DNA of 33,821 nucleotides from Verrucomicrobiota bacterium (GCA_025360495.1 JANYCC010000153.1:1-33821); one strand, 5' to 3'; positions 22,747 through 30,693 are shown, counted from the stretch's first letter. Numbers and translations: made by a program. The notes: generated by a model from the letters alone, not told the origin.

Positions 22747-24942
22747 ATGAAGCGCTACCTCTTGCCGGCCTTGTGCGCCGTCCTTCTGGTCGCCTGTGAT
22801 GCCGGAGAACGGATCGACAAGGCCAATGACGCCGTCGGCGCTGCCACCGATTCCCCACCGCCGGCGCCGGACGTTGCGTCGGCCGACGCAGCGGTGCCGT
22901 CCGAGTCCATCGCCCAAGCCGGCTCCGCCCCGGCTGAGGCCCCCGAAACCGTGCCGGTCGTGATCCGGTCCAAGCCCGCCCACGATCTTTCTCCCCCCGT
23001 GATGGAGGTGGTTCAACTCGCGCAGAGCACGCTCGGCGACACCGTGGTGATCCATTTCATCGAGTCCATCCGGGAGCCCTTCACGCTGAATGCGGACCAG
23101 ATCATTTACCTGAGTGACCTGGGCTTCGGCACCCCGGTCCTGAACGCCTTGTTGACGAAGGCGGCTTCGAGCCCAGGGCCGGGCCGGGAAGAAGGGGCCG
23201 GCGGACCGCCCCCGGTCCCAGTTCCGGCTGGGGCGAACGATCCCGCCCGAATCGCCGGTGTCCCTCCCCCAACACCGAATCCGGTCCCGCCCAATTATCT
23301 GGCGCCGGCCGGGTCCAACCCGTTGGCCGGTGTCCCCGGCGGACCGGGCGGCCCCTCCGGACCTGTGGGTGGGGCCGCCGCCCCGGCTTACGGTCCGCCT
23401 CCGGACGGAGCGGGTGCGGCGGATCCCGGGGTGGCCGTCGCGCCCGGCCAACCAGTGACCTATGACACCTTTTATTCCTCCTTGGGCTCGTATGGCTCGT
23501 GGGTGGAAGTGGAGGACCAAGGATGGTGCTGGCAGCCGACCGTTGGATTGGTGAATCCGGGTTGGCAGCCGTACTGCGATGGTGGGCAGTGGTTGTGGAG
23601 TGATTACGGCTGGTACTGGCACTCAAACTATTCGTGGGGTTGGGCTCCCTTCCATTACGGCCGATGGCATCGGGCGCCCCTCCGGGGATGGGTCTGGACG
23701 CCGGGCAGTGATTGGGGGCCGGCGTGGGTGGCCTGGCGTCATTCGGATGTCCATTGCGGTTGGGCACCCTTGCCTCCCGAGTGTCATTGGCGGCCCGGTG
23801 TTGGGTTTGCGTGGTATGGCCGGAGCGGCACGGTGAGCATCGGGTTCGGGCTCCGCGAAGAGTGTTGGTTTGCGTGCCCGTGGGGACGATTCTGCGACCC
23901 CGTGCTGGCCCCGCACGGCCTGCCGCGGCATGAAATGGCCTCTTTCGTCCGGGGCAGCCGCCCGATCATCGCCGGCGACAAGAGCGTGAACATTGTCGGC
24001 AACAACAACACGGTGATCATCAACAACGGCGTGACCCGTGAACAGGTGCAGCAGCACACCCACGAGGAGATCCGCAAGGTCGCCGTCCGGGATGCCGCGG
24101 CGCCCGGGATCGCCGCCCGACGGGTATCGACCGGCTCCAACGTGGCCCGCCCGGAAGTGGCGGTGTTCCGCCCGCACCTGGCTCCCGAGACCCAACAACC
24201 TTCGGCGCCGCCGTCGGTGATCCTGGCCCGTCAGGAGGCCCGGAAAACGGCGGGCATTCCGGCGACCGACCCCCTCGGCACCGTCCCGACCCGCCCCAAC
24301 AACAACAATGTCCCGTCGGCTCGTCCCGGGGCTTCTTCCGGAGTTGGATTCATTCCCGGCAAGAACGGGAATTTGTCCGGGATCTCATCGGGACGTTCCG
24401 AAATTGTCCCTCCGGCCCCGGCCCAGTCAGCCCGTCCCTATCCGTCGGCTCCGCCTGCGGTGCCCCTCCGCGGAACCGCCAATCCGGCTCCGAACCCGAT
24501 CCAGCCCCATTACGCGGCGCCGGCATCCCGACAGGATCCGGTCGCGGTGAATCCGTTGCCGACTGGACGGGGCGAAGTGCGCAAGTTCGATGTGCCGGCC
24601 AGGACTCCGGTTTATGCTCCGTCCGGTGCCGCCCAAGAGATCGCCGGGGTGCCGCCCGGAAGCGGAAACCGCTTCGAGGCGCCCAACCGTCCCGCACCGA
24701 CCTATACCGCACCGGCGGCCCGTCCGACGCCGTCGTTTGATTCCCGGCGTGACGTGGCCCCGCTTCCTGTGGTGCGTCCGGAGCCGCGGTATTATGCACC
24801 GCCCCCTGCCAGCCCCCCGGTCAACAACCGATATTCCCCTCCGCCGGTGAACAGTTCCCCGGCACCGGGTCCGGCCCCGTCGTCCCCCAGCCGCGGCGAG
24901 CCCAACCGTTCGACGGGTCCGGCTCATCCGCAGTCGCGGTGA
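22747..24942 (+). CDS. Lipoprotein with W/Y-rich DUF6600-like domain and long proline-rich tail
   Basis: A 731-residue protein from ATG 22747. The upstream frame is open to 22621 but gives no leader, whereas MKRYLLPALCAVLLVAC is a textbook lipoprotein signal. Residues 80-125 hold a small folded segment (VMEVVQLAQSTLGDTVVIHF, NADQIIYLSDLGF), followed by a Pro/Gly-rich linker. Residues 239-375 are extremely rich in Trp and Tyr (YGSWVEVEDQGWCWQPTVG, WLWSDYGWYWHSNYSWGWAP, HYGRWHRAPLRGWVW, WGPAWVAWRHSD), which I recognise as DUF6600-like. After NIVGNNNTVIINNGVTREQV the remaining ~280 residues are Pro/Ala-rich low complexity. Presumably anchored in the outer membrane with an extended tail; function unknown. 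Confidence 0.87.
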   Translation: MKRYLLPALCAVLLVACDAGERIDKANDAVGAATDSPPPAPDVASADAAVPSESIAQAGSAPAEAPETVPVVIRSKPAHDLSPPVMEVVQLAQSTLGDTVVIHFIESIREPFTLNADQIIYLSDLGFGTPVLNALLTKAASSPGPGREEGAGGPPPVPVPAGANDPARIAGVPPPTPNPVPPNYLAPAGSNPLAGVPGGPGGPSGPVGGAAAPAYGPPPDGAGAADPGVAVAPGQPVTYDTFYSSLGSYGSWVEVEDQGWCWQPTVGLVNPGWQPYCDGGQWLWSDYGWYWHSNYSWGWAPFHYGRWHRAPLRGWVWTPGSDWGPAWVAWRHSDVHCGWAPLPPECHWRPGVGFAWYGRSGTVSIGFGLREECWFACPWGRFCDPVLAPHGLPRHEMASFVRGSRPIIAGDKSVNIVGNNNTVIINNGVTREQVQQHTHEEIRKVAVRDAAAPGIAARRVSTGSNVARPEVAVFRPHLAPETQQPSAPPSVILARQEARKTAGIPATDPLGTVPTRPNNNNVPSARPGASSGVGFIPGKNGNLSGISSGRSEIVPPAPAQSARPYPSAPPAVPLRGTANPAPNPIQPHYAAPASRQDPVAVNPLPTGRGEVRKFDVPARTPVYAPSGAAQEIAGVPPGSGNRFEAPNRPAPTYTAPAARPTPSFDSRRDVAPLPVVRPEPRYYAPPPASPPVNNRYSPPPVNSSPAPGPAPSSPSRGEPNRSTGPAHPQSR

Positions 24943-24992
24943 TAGGGATCCGGTCCCGGAATGCGTTGGTGTTTTCCTGAAGGTTTGAACCG

Positions 24993-25991
24993 ATGAAAAC
25001 CAGTCGATGGTCGGCGCTGTGCTGGGTGTGGCTTGCCCTCTGGGTGTCGGGTGGGCCGGGGACTTCGGCGGCGGCCATCCGACTGGCGGCACCCGCATCG
25101 GAGCGGGTGTTATTCGAGACGGGATTCGAGCCGGTCGAAGGATACGATCCGGGGTTGAATCTGGGCGGACAGAACGGATGGATGGCGTTGGGCAGCGGGG
25201 GCAACGGGGTTTTGCCCGGGCCGATTGATGGGTTCCAAGGACAGGTGGGTTATGTCGGGTTCCTGGCGCCATCGGCCCAAGATGACCTCCTGAACGTGTT
25301 CCGTCCCGTGGCCTTGGTGCCGGTGGGGGGAAGCCTGCCGCTGATCACCTTCACCGTCTCGTTCCAGGTCTTTGATTCCACGACGAATGCGCCGTATTTC
25401 GATGATTTTCGCTGGAGCGCATATAACACCCTCGAGCAACGCCTGTTCACCTTGGATTTCGACAATGACGCCCTGGCCGTGAATTTCGCCCTGGACGATG
25501 CGCAGGGATTCCAACCGACGGGATTCCGTTTCAAGGACGGCGAGGCGTACGACCTGCGGATCACGCTGAACTTCGCGCGCAACCTCTGGACCGCGGATAT
25601 CAATGGTGCGGTGGTGGTGAATGCGCGGCCGATCACGACCCGGGGATCCAAGCTGGACCTGAACGAGATGGACGCCGTGTGGGCGGTTCGGACCCCGGGG
25701 AAAGCGGGCGATAACTTCATGATTTTCGACGATTACCGCCTGACCGTGCTGCCGGTGAGTGAAATACCGCCCACCTTGGAATTGCTGGGCCGCCTGACCA
25801 CGGGCCCGGTGATCGTGCGGGTGTTGGGCGAACCGGGGGTGACTTATGCATTGGAATACAGCAGCGACCTCGCGCATTGGTTTGCCGGCGGCCAGGGTGT
25901 GGCGCAATCGCCCGGGGGCGTGGCGGACATCCAGGATGCCTCGGCGGGGCACGACGACTTCCGTTTTTACCGGGCTCGCAGCGTCCGATGA
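24993..25991 (+). CDS. Secreted protein with C-terminal SSDLxxW module, function unknown
   Basis: A 332-residue protein. ATG 24993 follows GAAGG at a suitable distance, and the N-terminus MKTSRWSALCWVWLALWVSG to about residue 28 is a signal peptide. The central part (residues 35-250) looks like a beta-sandwich of the LamG/concanavalin type: VLFETGFEPVEGYDPG, NGWMALGSGGNG, YDLRITLNFARNLWTADING, DNFMIFDDYRL. The last ~75 residues (TYALEYSSDLAHWF to DDFRFYRAR) match in pattern the ends of both halves of the RCC1-repeat protein. I know such proteins as common exported proteins of Verrucomicrobia without assigned role. The downstream hydrolase starts inside its stop codon (ATGA), so the two are cotranslated. 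Confidence 0.8.
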   Translation: MKTSRWSALCWVWLALWVSGGPGTSAAAIRLAAPASERVLFETGFEPVEGYDPGLNLGGQNGWMALGSGGNGVLPGPIDGFQGQVGYVGFLAPSAQDDLLNVFRPVALVPVGGSLPLITFTVSFQVFDSTTNAPYFDDFRWSAYNTLEQRLFTLDFDNDALAVNFALDDAQGFQPTGFRFKDGEAYDLRITLNFARNLWTADINGAVVVNARPITTRGSKLDLNEMDAVWAVRTPGKAGDNFMIFDDYRLTVLPVSEIPPTLELLGRLTTGPVIVRVLGEPGVTYALEYSSDLAHWFAGGQGVAQSPGGVADIQDASAGHDDFRFYRARSVR

Positions 25992-26782
25992 ACCCGATGA
26001 CTTTATCTATGAAACACCTGGCGGTTCTTATGCTGTTGGTGCTGTGCCCCGGGGTCCGGGCCGCGGTCCGGACCGAAGTGATTGAGTACCTGCAGGGCGG
26101 GACGGTCCTTGAGGGATTTGTGGCCTATGATGATGCCGTGAAGGGCCCGCGCCCGGCGGTGCTGGTGGTGCACCAATGGAAGGGACAGGGCGAGTACGAA
26201 CGGAAACGGGCCGTGATGCTTGCCGAGTTGGGGTATGTGGCTCTGGCGGTGGATATCTATGGCAAGGGTGTGCGACCCACCTCCCCGCAGGACGCCGGTC
26301 CCCTCGCCGGGAAATATAAGTCGGACCGGCCCCTGCTCAGGGCGCGGGTGATTGCCGGGTTGGAACAACTGCGGAAACTGCCGCAGGTGAACCTCGGGAA
26401 AGTGGCGGCCATCGGTTACTGCTTTGGAGGCAGCACGGTCCTCGAGCTCGCGCGTTCGGGCGCGGATGTCGCCGGGGTGGTGAGCTTTCACGGGGCTTTG
26501 GGGACCTCCGCGCCGGAGGATGCGAAGAACATCCGGTGCAAAGTCCTGGCCCTGCATGGTGCCGACGACCCGTTCGTCCCCGCCGCCGAGGTGTCGGGTT
26601 TCGAGAAGGAAATGCGCGACGCCAAGGTGGACTGGCAGTTGGTGTCCTATGGAGGTGCCGTCCATAGCTTCACGATCCCGACCGAAGACGGGTCATTCAG
26701 TCCCGGGTCAAAGTATAATGCCCAGGCGGACCGCCGTTCGTGGGAGGCGATGAAGCAGTTCTTCACCGAGATCTTTCATTGA
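25988..26782 (+). CDS. Dienelactone hydrolase-family protein, exported
   Basis: A 264-residue protein starting at the ATGA overlap; ATG 26009 would shorten the leader by seven residues and is equally good. The leader MKHLAVLMLLVLCPGVRA is a signal peptide, so this hydrolase should be periplasmic. The triad is Cys145 in AIGYCFGGST, Asp194 in LHGADDPFVP and His226 in YGGAVHSFTIP. Further marks are RPAVLVVHQWKG and GYVALAVDIYGKG. The family cleaves lactones and esters; the natural substrate is not evident. Coupling to the secreted protein upstream suggests both are exported together and act on one external substrate, which is inference. Confidence 0.92.
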   Translation: MNPMTLSMKHLAVLMLLVLCPGVRAAVRTEVIEYLQGGTVLEGFVAYDDAVKGPRPAVLVVHQWKGQGEYERKRAVMLAELGYVALAVDIYGKGVRPTSPQDAGPLAGKYKSDRPLLRARVIAGLEQLRKLPQVNLGKVAAIGYCFGGSTVLELARSGADVAGVVSFHGALGTSAPEDAKNIRCKVLALHGADDPFVPAAEVSGFEKEMRDAKVDWQLVSYGGAVHSFTIPTEDGSFSPGSKYNAQADRRSWEAMKQFFTEIFH

Positions 26783-26790
26783 GGATCCCG

Positions 26791-26840
26791 GACTCGCGGC
26801 TGTCGGATCTAACCTTTCTGAGGAGCGAGCGCTGCGAGTC
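26791..26840. repeat. Inverted repeat next to the RAYT-like gene (possible REP-type element)
   Basis: GACTCGCGGC (26791-26800) pairs with GCTGCGAGTC (26831-26840), nine of ten positions, across a 30-nt loop that contains GGAGCGAGC. It lies in the 124-nt gap between the ends of the hydrolase and the RAYT-like gene. RAYT genes are typically flanked by such palindromes. It could equally be a bidirectional terminator. Confidence 0.4.
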
Positions 26841-26906
26841 TCATACCCGGGGGTCCGACCCGTTCCTCCTCCGCGGAATCCGCCGGCAAATGGTCCCTCC
26901 ACCTGG

Positions 26907-27677
26907 TCAACCGCGGGGCGGGGGCGAGGGCCGTCGGGGCTGCGGGACCACCTGGGCGGCAGAAGTGGGAGGCGCCGGCCGTGCCGACTGGGCCGGGTTC
27001 CCGGGCGTCGAAGCCTGATAGGCGCTGCTCCAACGCCATTCGCGTGGGCGCACACAGAGGCCGGCATTGACGGGCAGAAATTCCGCGGCCCGAATCCGAT
27101 ACATCAGGTCCTTGGCGTCCCGGCACGGACGGGCGAACGCGAGACGATCCCAGAATTCGTCCGGGTTGATACCCAGCTTCTGTGCCGCCTCCCGGGACGT
27201 GAAATTGCGCCACTGCCGGACCAGCGGCATGATGTCCACACCGGAAGGAACCGTCACCACGGCGTGGAGTCGGTTGGGCACGATGGCCCAGGCGCGAAGC
27301 TGGTATCGTTGTCCGTCAAAAGCCTTGAGACAATCGGCAACCATTCCGGCGATCTCCGGTTGACGGAGCCAGCACGCACCCCGGCCGGCGTTCAGTTCCT
27401 GTTCAATCCGCCGCGCCAGTTGGCGTCGAACCTCCGCCTCGTCGGGACCGTCCGTGCCCTGATCCGCTTCGATCTCGGCCCGCCATTCTTCCACGCCGCC
27501 GGGCGGAAGGGCATCCGCCAAACGCAGTTGCACGAAAAACGTCATTTCCGCCGCCGGATCCGGCGCTGCCACTTCGGGATCCGGCCTGAGATCGGGCCTG
27601 GGGGTGGGATTGAGGTTGGGGTTTGCGGGACCCGATGGGAAGGATGGGCGGGGCGGGCGTTGGGATGGATTGTTCAT
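26907..27677 (-). CDS. Degenerate REP-associated tyrosine transposase (RAYT, IS200/Y1-like) homologue
   Basis: A 256-residue protein from ATG 27677. The frame is open upstream, but that part overlaps ruvC. After a Pro-rich N-terminus it shows the pattern of the Planctomycetes/Verrucomicrobia RAYT family: MTFFVQLRLADALPPG, GRGACWLRQPEIAGMVADCL, RYQLRAWAIVPNRLHAVVTV, WRNFTSREAAQKLG, EFWDRLAF and VNAGLCVRPREWRWSS. Active members have a His-x-His (PNHVH) and a Tyr in the Y-I-x-x-N-P-V element. Here the first His is Arg136 (PNRLH) and the NP element reads AAEFLPV, so both catalytic features appear lost. The frame is nevertheless intact. It is 55 nt downstream of ruvC and probably cotranscribed. 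It is either a decaying transposase or a domesticated DNA-binding protein. Confidence 0.82.
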   Translation of the reverse strand: MNNPSQRPPRPSFPSGPANPNLNPTPRPDLRPDPEVAAPDPAAEMTFFVQLRLADALPPGGVEEWRAEIEADQGTDGPDEAEVRRQLARRIEQELNAGRGACWLRQPEIAGMVADCLKAFDGQRYQLRAWAIVPNRLHAVVTVPSGVDIMPLVRQWRNFTSREAAQKLGINPDEFWDRLAFARPCRDAKDLMYRIRAAEFLPVNAGLCVRPREWRWSSAYQASTPGNPAQSARPAPPTSAAQVVPQPRRPSPPPRG

Positions 27678-27732
27678 GGGCGGACGCCCGATTCTACAAG
27701 GGGCGCCGTCCGAGGTTACCGGGGCGGATGGA

Positions 27733-28341
27733 TCAGACGCGCCGGGGCGGGCTGGTCGAAAAACGACCGGATTCACCCACGTAGGCGAGGGCGATCGCCA
27801 GGGCGTCCGCTGCGTCGGGATCGGGGATCTCGGTGAGGTGGGTCAGGCGTTGGACCATTTTCGCGACGGCGGATTTTTGTGCGCCGCCATGCCCGACGAT
27901 GGCCAGTTTGACCTTGGCCGGGGGGATCTCATAGATGGGCAATCCCGCGGCCGCGATGGTGGCCAAGGCGGCCCCGCGAGCTTCCCCCATGATCAGGGCG
28001 GTCTGGAGATTCTGGGCATAGAACAATCCCTCGATCGCACAAACCTCGGCGGGGTGATCGCGCAGGACATCCCCCAGGACTTCGGCGATCCGCATCAGGC
28101 AGCGGGAGCGTTCCCAAGACGCCGGACACCGGATCGTCCCATAGGCGACGGCCCGGGGATGAGGACGTTCGGAACTCAGGACTCCCCAACCGGTGCCCCG
28201 CAGCGAGGGATCGATCCCGAGGATGACGCGCACCGGGGCCACCGCCGGGCGGGCCGTCGCCCCCGGGTCGGGTTCGTCGCTGCGGCGTGGAGAGGCGACC
28301 CGACGTTGGAGTTCGGCGAATTGCTTTGGCGAAATGCCCAT
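27733..28341 (-). CDS. ruvC: Holliday junction resolvase RuvC
   Basis: A 202-residue endonuclease that cuts Holliday junctions with RuvAB during recombination repair. All four acidic catalytic positions are visible: Asp44 in LGIDPSLRGTGWG, Glu104 in AIEGLFYAQN, and Asp176 and Asp179 in PDAADALAIALA. Also present is the GHGGAQKSAVAKMV element. Compared with the usual ~165-180 residues there is an N-terminal extension of about 37 residues (MGISPKQFAELQRRVASP...) before the first strand. A start nearer the catalytic domain cannot be excluded. ruvA and ruvB are not in the window. It lies in a minus-strand series, 67 nt after thiG and ahead of the RAYT-like gene. Confidence 0.95.
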   Translation of the reverse strand: MGISPKQFAELQRRVASPRRSDEPDPGATARPAVAPVRVILGIDPSLRGTGWGVLSSERPHPRAVAYGTIRCPASWERSRCLMRIAEVLGDVLRDHPAEVCAIEGLFYAQNLQTALIMGEARGAALATIAAAGLPIYEIPPAKVKLAIVGHGGAQKSAVAKMVQRLTHLTEIPDPDAADALAIALAYVGESGRFSTSPPRRV

Positions 28342-28408
28342 CGTCTCCCGCGGGATACCGGAGGCGTCGGGTGGAAGCGAATGAAAACGATCGCCAAATC
28401 TTCGTGGG

Positions 28409-29194
28409 TCAGCGGTCCAGGAAACCGGTCAGAGGACTCGTGGGGCGGGCGTGGTCAATCGGGGCGCCAAGTCCGATTTCATAGGCCATCCGACCCGCTT
28501 CCACCGCCATCCGGAACGCGTTCGCCATCCGGTCCGGATCCCCGGCCACTGCGATCGCCGTGTTGACCAACACCGCGTCGGCCCCCATCTCCATCGCTTC
28601 CGCCGCGTGGCTCGGGGCTCCGATGCCCGCATCGATCACCACCGGCACCGTCGCCTGTTCGAGGATGATGCGGATCTGGTCCCGGGTCTGGAGGCCGCGA
28701 TGGGAACCGATCGGTGAACCCAACGGCATGACGGTTGCAGTGCCGACCTCCTGCAGGCGCTTGGCGAGGACCGGGTCGGCATTGATATAAGGCAGGACCA
28801 CGAATCCCTCCTGCACGAGTTGCCGGGCGGCCTCGAGGGTCTCGATCGGATCGGGGAGCAGATAGCGCGGGTCGGGATGGATCTCCAATTTGATCCACTT
28901 GGGCAGGCCGGCGGCGGCGGCGAGGCGGGCCAGGCGCACGGCCTCCGCGGCGTTGATTGCGCCGCTGGTGTTGGGCAGCAACAGGTATTTCGCCGGGTCG
29001 ATGTAATCGAGAATGTCCGCGAACGGGTCCTTGTTCCCCGACAGGTCGGCCCGGCGCAAGGCAACGGTGACGATCTGGGTGCCACTGGCGGCGAGCGCGC
29101 CCCGCATGGCCTCAGGCGACGGGAATTTCCCCGTGCCCAAAAAAAGGCGGGACTGGAACTCGCGCCCGGCAATGACCAGCGGTTTCGACAACAT
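28409..29194 (-). CDS. thiG: Thiazole synthase ThiG
   Basis: A 261-residue TIM-barrel enzyme that makes the thiazole phosphate of thiamine from deoxyxylulose 5-phosphate, dehydroglycine and ThiS-thiocarboxylate. The family sequence is clear: [47 protein letters not shown] (Schiff-base Lys102), [56 protein letters not shown] 29194 gives the usual length; the upstream frame is open but unrelated. No thiS, thiH, thiE or thiF lies nearby, and I saw no recognisable TPP riboswitch in the 120 nt upstream. That gap does hold a 9-nt-period tract. Confidence 0.97.
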   Translation of the reverse strand: MLSKPLVIAGREFQSRLFLGTGKFPSPEAMRGALAASGTQIVTVALRRADLSGNKDPFADILDYIDPAKYLLLPNTSGAINAAEAVRLARLAAAAGLPKWIKLEIHPDPRYLLPDPIETLEAARQLVQEGFVVLPYINADPVLAKRLQEVGTATVMPLGSPIGSHRGLQTRDQIRIILEQATVPVVIDAGIGAPSHAAEAMEMGADAVLVNTAIAVAGDPDRMANAFRMAVEAGRMAYEIGLGAPIDHARPTSPLTGFLDR

Positions 29195-29253
29195 TCGGCC
29201 GCGAACCGTGGCGGCGACGGCGCGTTTTGTCGAGGGGGTGACGGGGTGTCTCA

Positions 29254-29280
29254 CGCAGAGAACGCCAAGCCCGCCAAGGC
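29254..29280. repeat. Three-unit 9-nt tandem tract (CGCAGAGAA/CGCCAAGCC type)
   Basis: CGCAGAGAA, CGCCAAGCC and CGCCAAGGC follow one another upstream of thiG. This resembles the dispersed ACGCAGAG/CGCCAAG-type intergenic tracts known to me from several high-GC genomes. It has the same 9-nt period as the tract at 12964 but a different core. Dispersal cannot be shown from one window. Confidence 0.6.
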
Positions 29281-29314
29281 TGGGGAGTGATTCGTGCACA
29301 ACCACGGCTCCGGC

Positions 29315-29890
29315 TCAGACCCGGTCGAACGATTTGGGAACGGTCGGGATCCCGACGGTGGCCAACCGCTCCAGCAACCGGCCGGGTTCGGTGTCGATCA
29401 GCAATCGATCACGGTGGACCCCCTGGAGCAGTTGGTCCGCAACCGCGCGGTCCAATTGCGCCCGAAACGGGTCGAAGAAACCTGCGACGTTGAGCGCGCC
29501 GATGGGCAACCGGTGCAGCCCCAACTGCCCCCACGTCAGGGTTTCCAGCAATTCGTCGAACGTTCCCAAGCCGCCGGGGAGGGCGATGACGGCATCGGTC
29601 AACGCGAGCAGGCGGGCCTTGCGTTCGTGCATGGAACCCGTGGTCTCCAAGCGCGTGAGGCCCGGATGTGCCACTTCCCGGAGGGCCAGGAATCCGGGGA
29701 TCACCCCGATGACTTCTCCCCCGGCGGCCAGGGCGGCATCGGCCAGGACCCCCATCAACCCGATGCGACCCCCACCGTAAATGAGGGTCAGTCCGCGGTG
29801 GGCGAGCAGGGTCCCGAGTTCCTGGGCGGCCTCCCGGTAAGCGGGGTTGGATCCGATGCTCGACCCGCAATAGACGCAGATTTTCCTCAA
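29315..29890 (-). CDS. LOG-family (lysine decarboxylase-like) nucleoside 5'-monophosphate phosphoribohydrolase
   Basis: A 191-residue Rossmann-fold protein with the family signature PGGLGTFDELLETLTWGQLG, plus KICVYCGSSIG, YGGGRIGLMG and SMHERKARL. Members split cytokinin or other nucleotide monophosphates into base and ribose phosphate; the physiological substrate in most bacteria is unclear. The start is TTG 29890, which overlaps the stop of the OmpA-like gene (TTGA). It gives exactly the usual family length and starts with LRKICVYCG; no ATG is available before the conserved region. Translational coupling to an envelope protein is unexpected and may be incidental. Confidence 0.92.
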   Translation of the reverse strand: MRKICVYCGSSIGSNPAYREAAQELGTLLAHRGLTLIYGGGRIGLMGVLADAALAAGGEVIGVIPGFLALREVAHPGLTRLETTGSMHERKARLLALTDAVIALPGGLGTFDELLETLTWGQLGLHRLPIGALNVAGFFDPFRAQLDRAVADQLLQGVHRDRLLIDTEPGRLLERLATVGIPTVPKSFDRV

Positions 29891-30693
29891 GGGGTGGGCG
29901 GAGGCTCGGAGTTCGGGAGGGTGGCGGACGGGGACGAGGACGAGGGCGGGGACAGGGGTGGGGAACCGGGTCGTGTTCCCGACGGCGTGGGTCGGGGCAG
30001 GTCGCTGATTTCCTCCGGCAGGATCACCACGGCGATGCGACGATTCCGGGCGCGTCCCTCGGGGTTGGAGTTGTCGGCGATCGGACGGAATTCCCCGCAG
30101 CCGACGGCGCTCAACCGCCGCGGATCGACGCCGGCCTTGTCGTGGAGAAACCGGACGGCGGCGGTGGCGCGGCCGGCGGACAGGCCCCAATTGTCCGTGA
30201 AGCCGCCCCGGGTGCGATTGACGATGGGGACATTGTCGGTGTGCCCGATCACCTGGATCTGGCGGTTGGTGTTTTGGGTGAGGATCCGGGCCACCTTGAG
30301 CAACACGGCCTGGCCCTCGGGTTTGAGGTCGGCTTCGCCGGAGTCGAAGAGCACCCGATCCAGGATATTGACCGTGAGGCGACCTTGAAGTTCCGAGATG
30401 GTGACGTCCCGGCTTTCCAGTTCCGTGCGCATCTGTTGGGCAAGATTGTCTCGGGCGGCGGCGGCTTGGTTCACCTGCTGTTCCAGTTCGGCGGCGTGGG
30501 CGCGGAGGGATTCGAGTTCGGCGGCCAGGACCGCGTTGGTCCGGGTCGCACCTTCGGCTGCCAACGCGGAACTGTGCGCCAAGGCATCGGCCTGCTCCGA
30601 CTGTCGGCTGTTCTCGCGCACCTGGAGAAAAGCGACCGTGGCGATCAGCAGCACGGACAGGATCCCGGCAAAGATCCAGGTGTTCTTCGGCAT
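29887..30693 (-). CDS. OmpA/MotB-family peptidoglycan-binding protein with N-terminal membrane anchor
   Basis: A 268-residue protein from ATG 30693 (MPKNTWIFAGILSVLLIATVAF). A single transmembrane helix (about 6-24) is followed by a coiled coil rich in Ala, Glu and Gln (30-105), then an OmpA-like domain (about 110-225). That domain shows VLFDSGEADLKPEGQAVL, IQVIGHTDNVPI, WGLSAGRATAAVRFL, VGCGEFRPIADN and NRRIAVVI; the TDN and NRR elements bind peptidoglycan. A Pro/Ser-rich tail ends the protein. Likely an inner-membrane protein tied to the cell wall, with a MotB-like layout. No motA-like gene is adjacent. First gene of the minus-strand series and divergent from the LamG-repeat gene; the 183-nt intergenic region shows no motif I can name. 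Confidence 0.92.
   Translation of the reverse strand: MPKNTWIFAGILSVLLIATVAFLQVRENSRQSEQADALAHSSALAAEGATRTNAVLAAELESLRAHAAELEQQVNQAAAARDNLAQQMRTELESRDVTISELQGRLTVNILDRVLFDSGEADLKPEGQAVLLKVARILTQNTNRQIQVIGHTDNVPIVNRTRGGFTDNWGLSAGRATAAVRFLHDKAGVDPRRLSAVGCGEFRPIADNSNPEGRARNRRIAVVILPEEISDLPRPTPSGTRPGSPPLSPPSSSSPSATLPNSEPPPTP

Noticed and set aside
29195-29314. A thiamine (TPP) riboswitch upstream of thiG
   Set aside because: None of the conserved THI-box elements (CUGAGA, ACCUGAUC) could be found; the gap is mostly a 9-nt-period tract.
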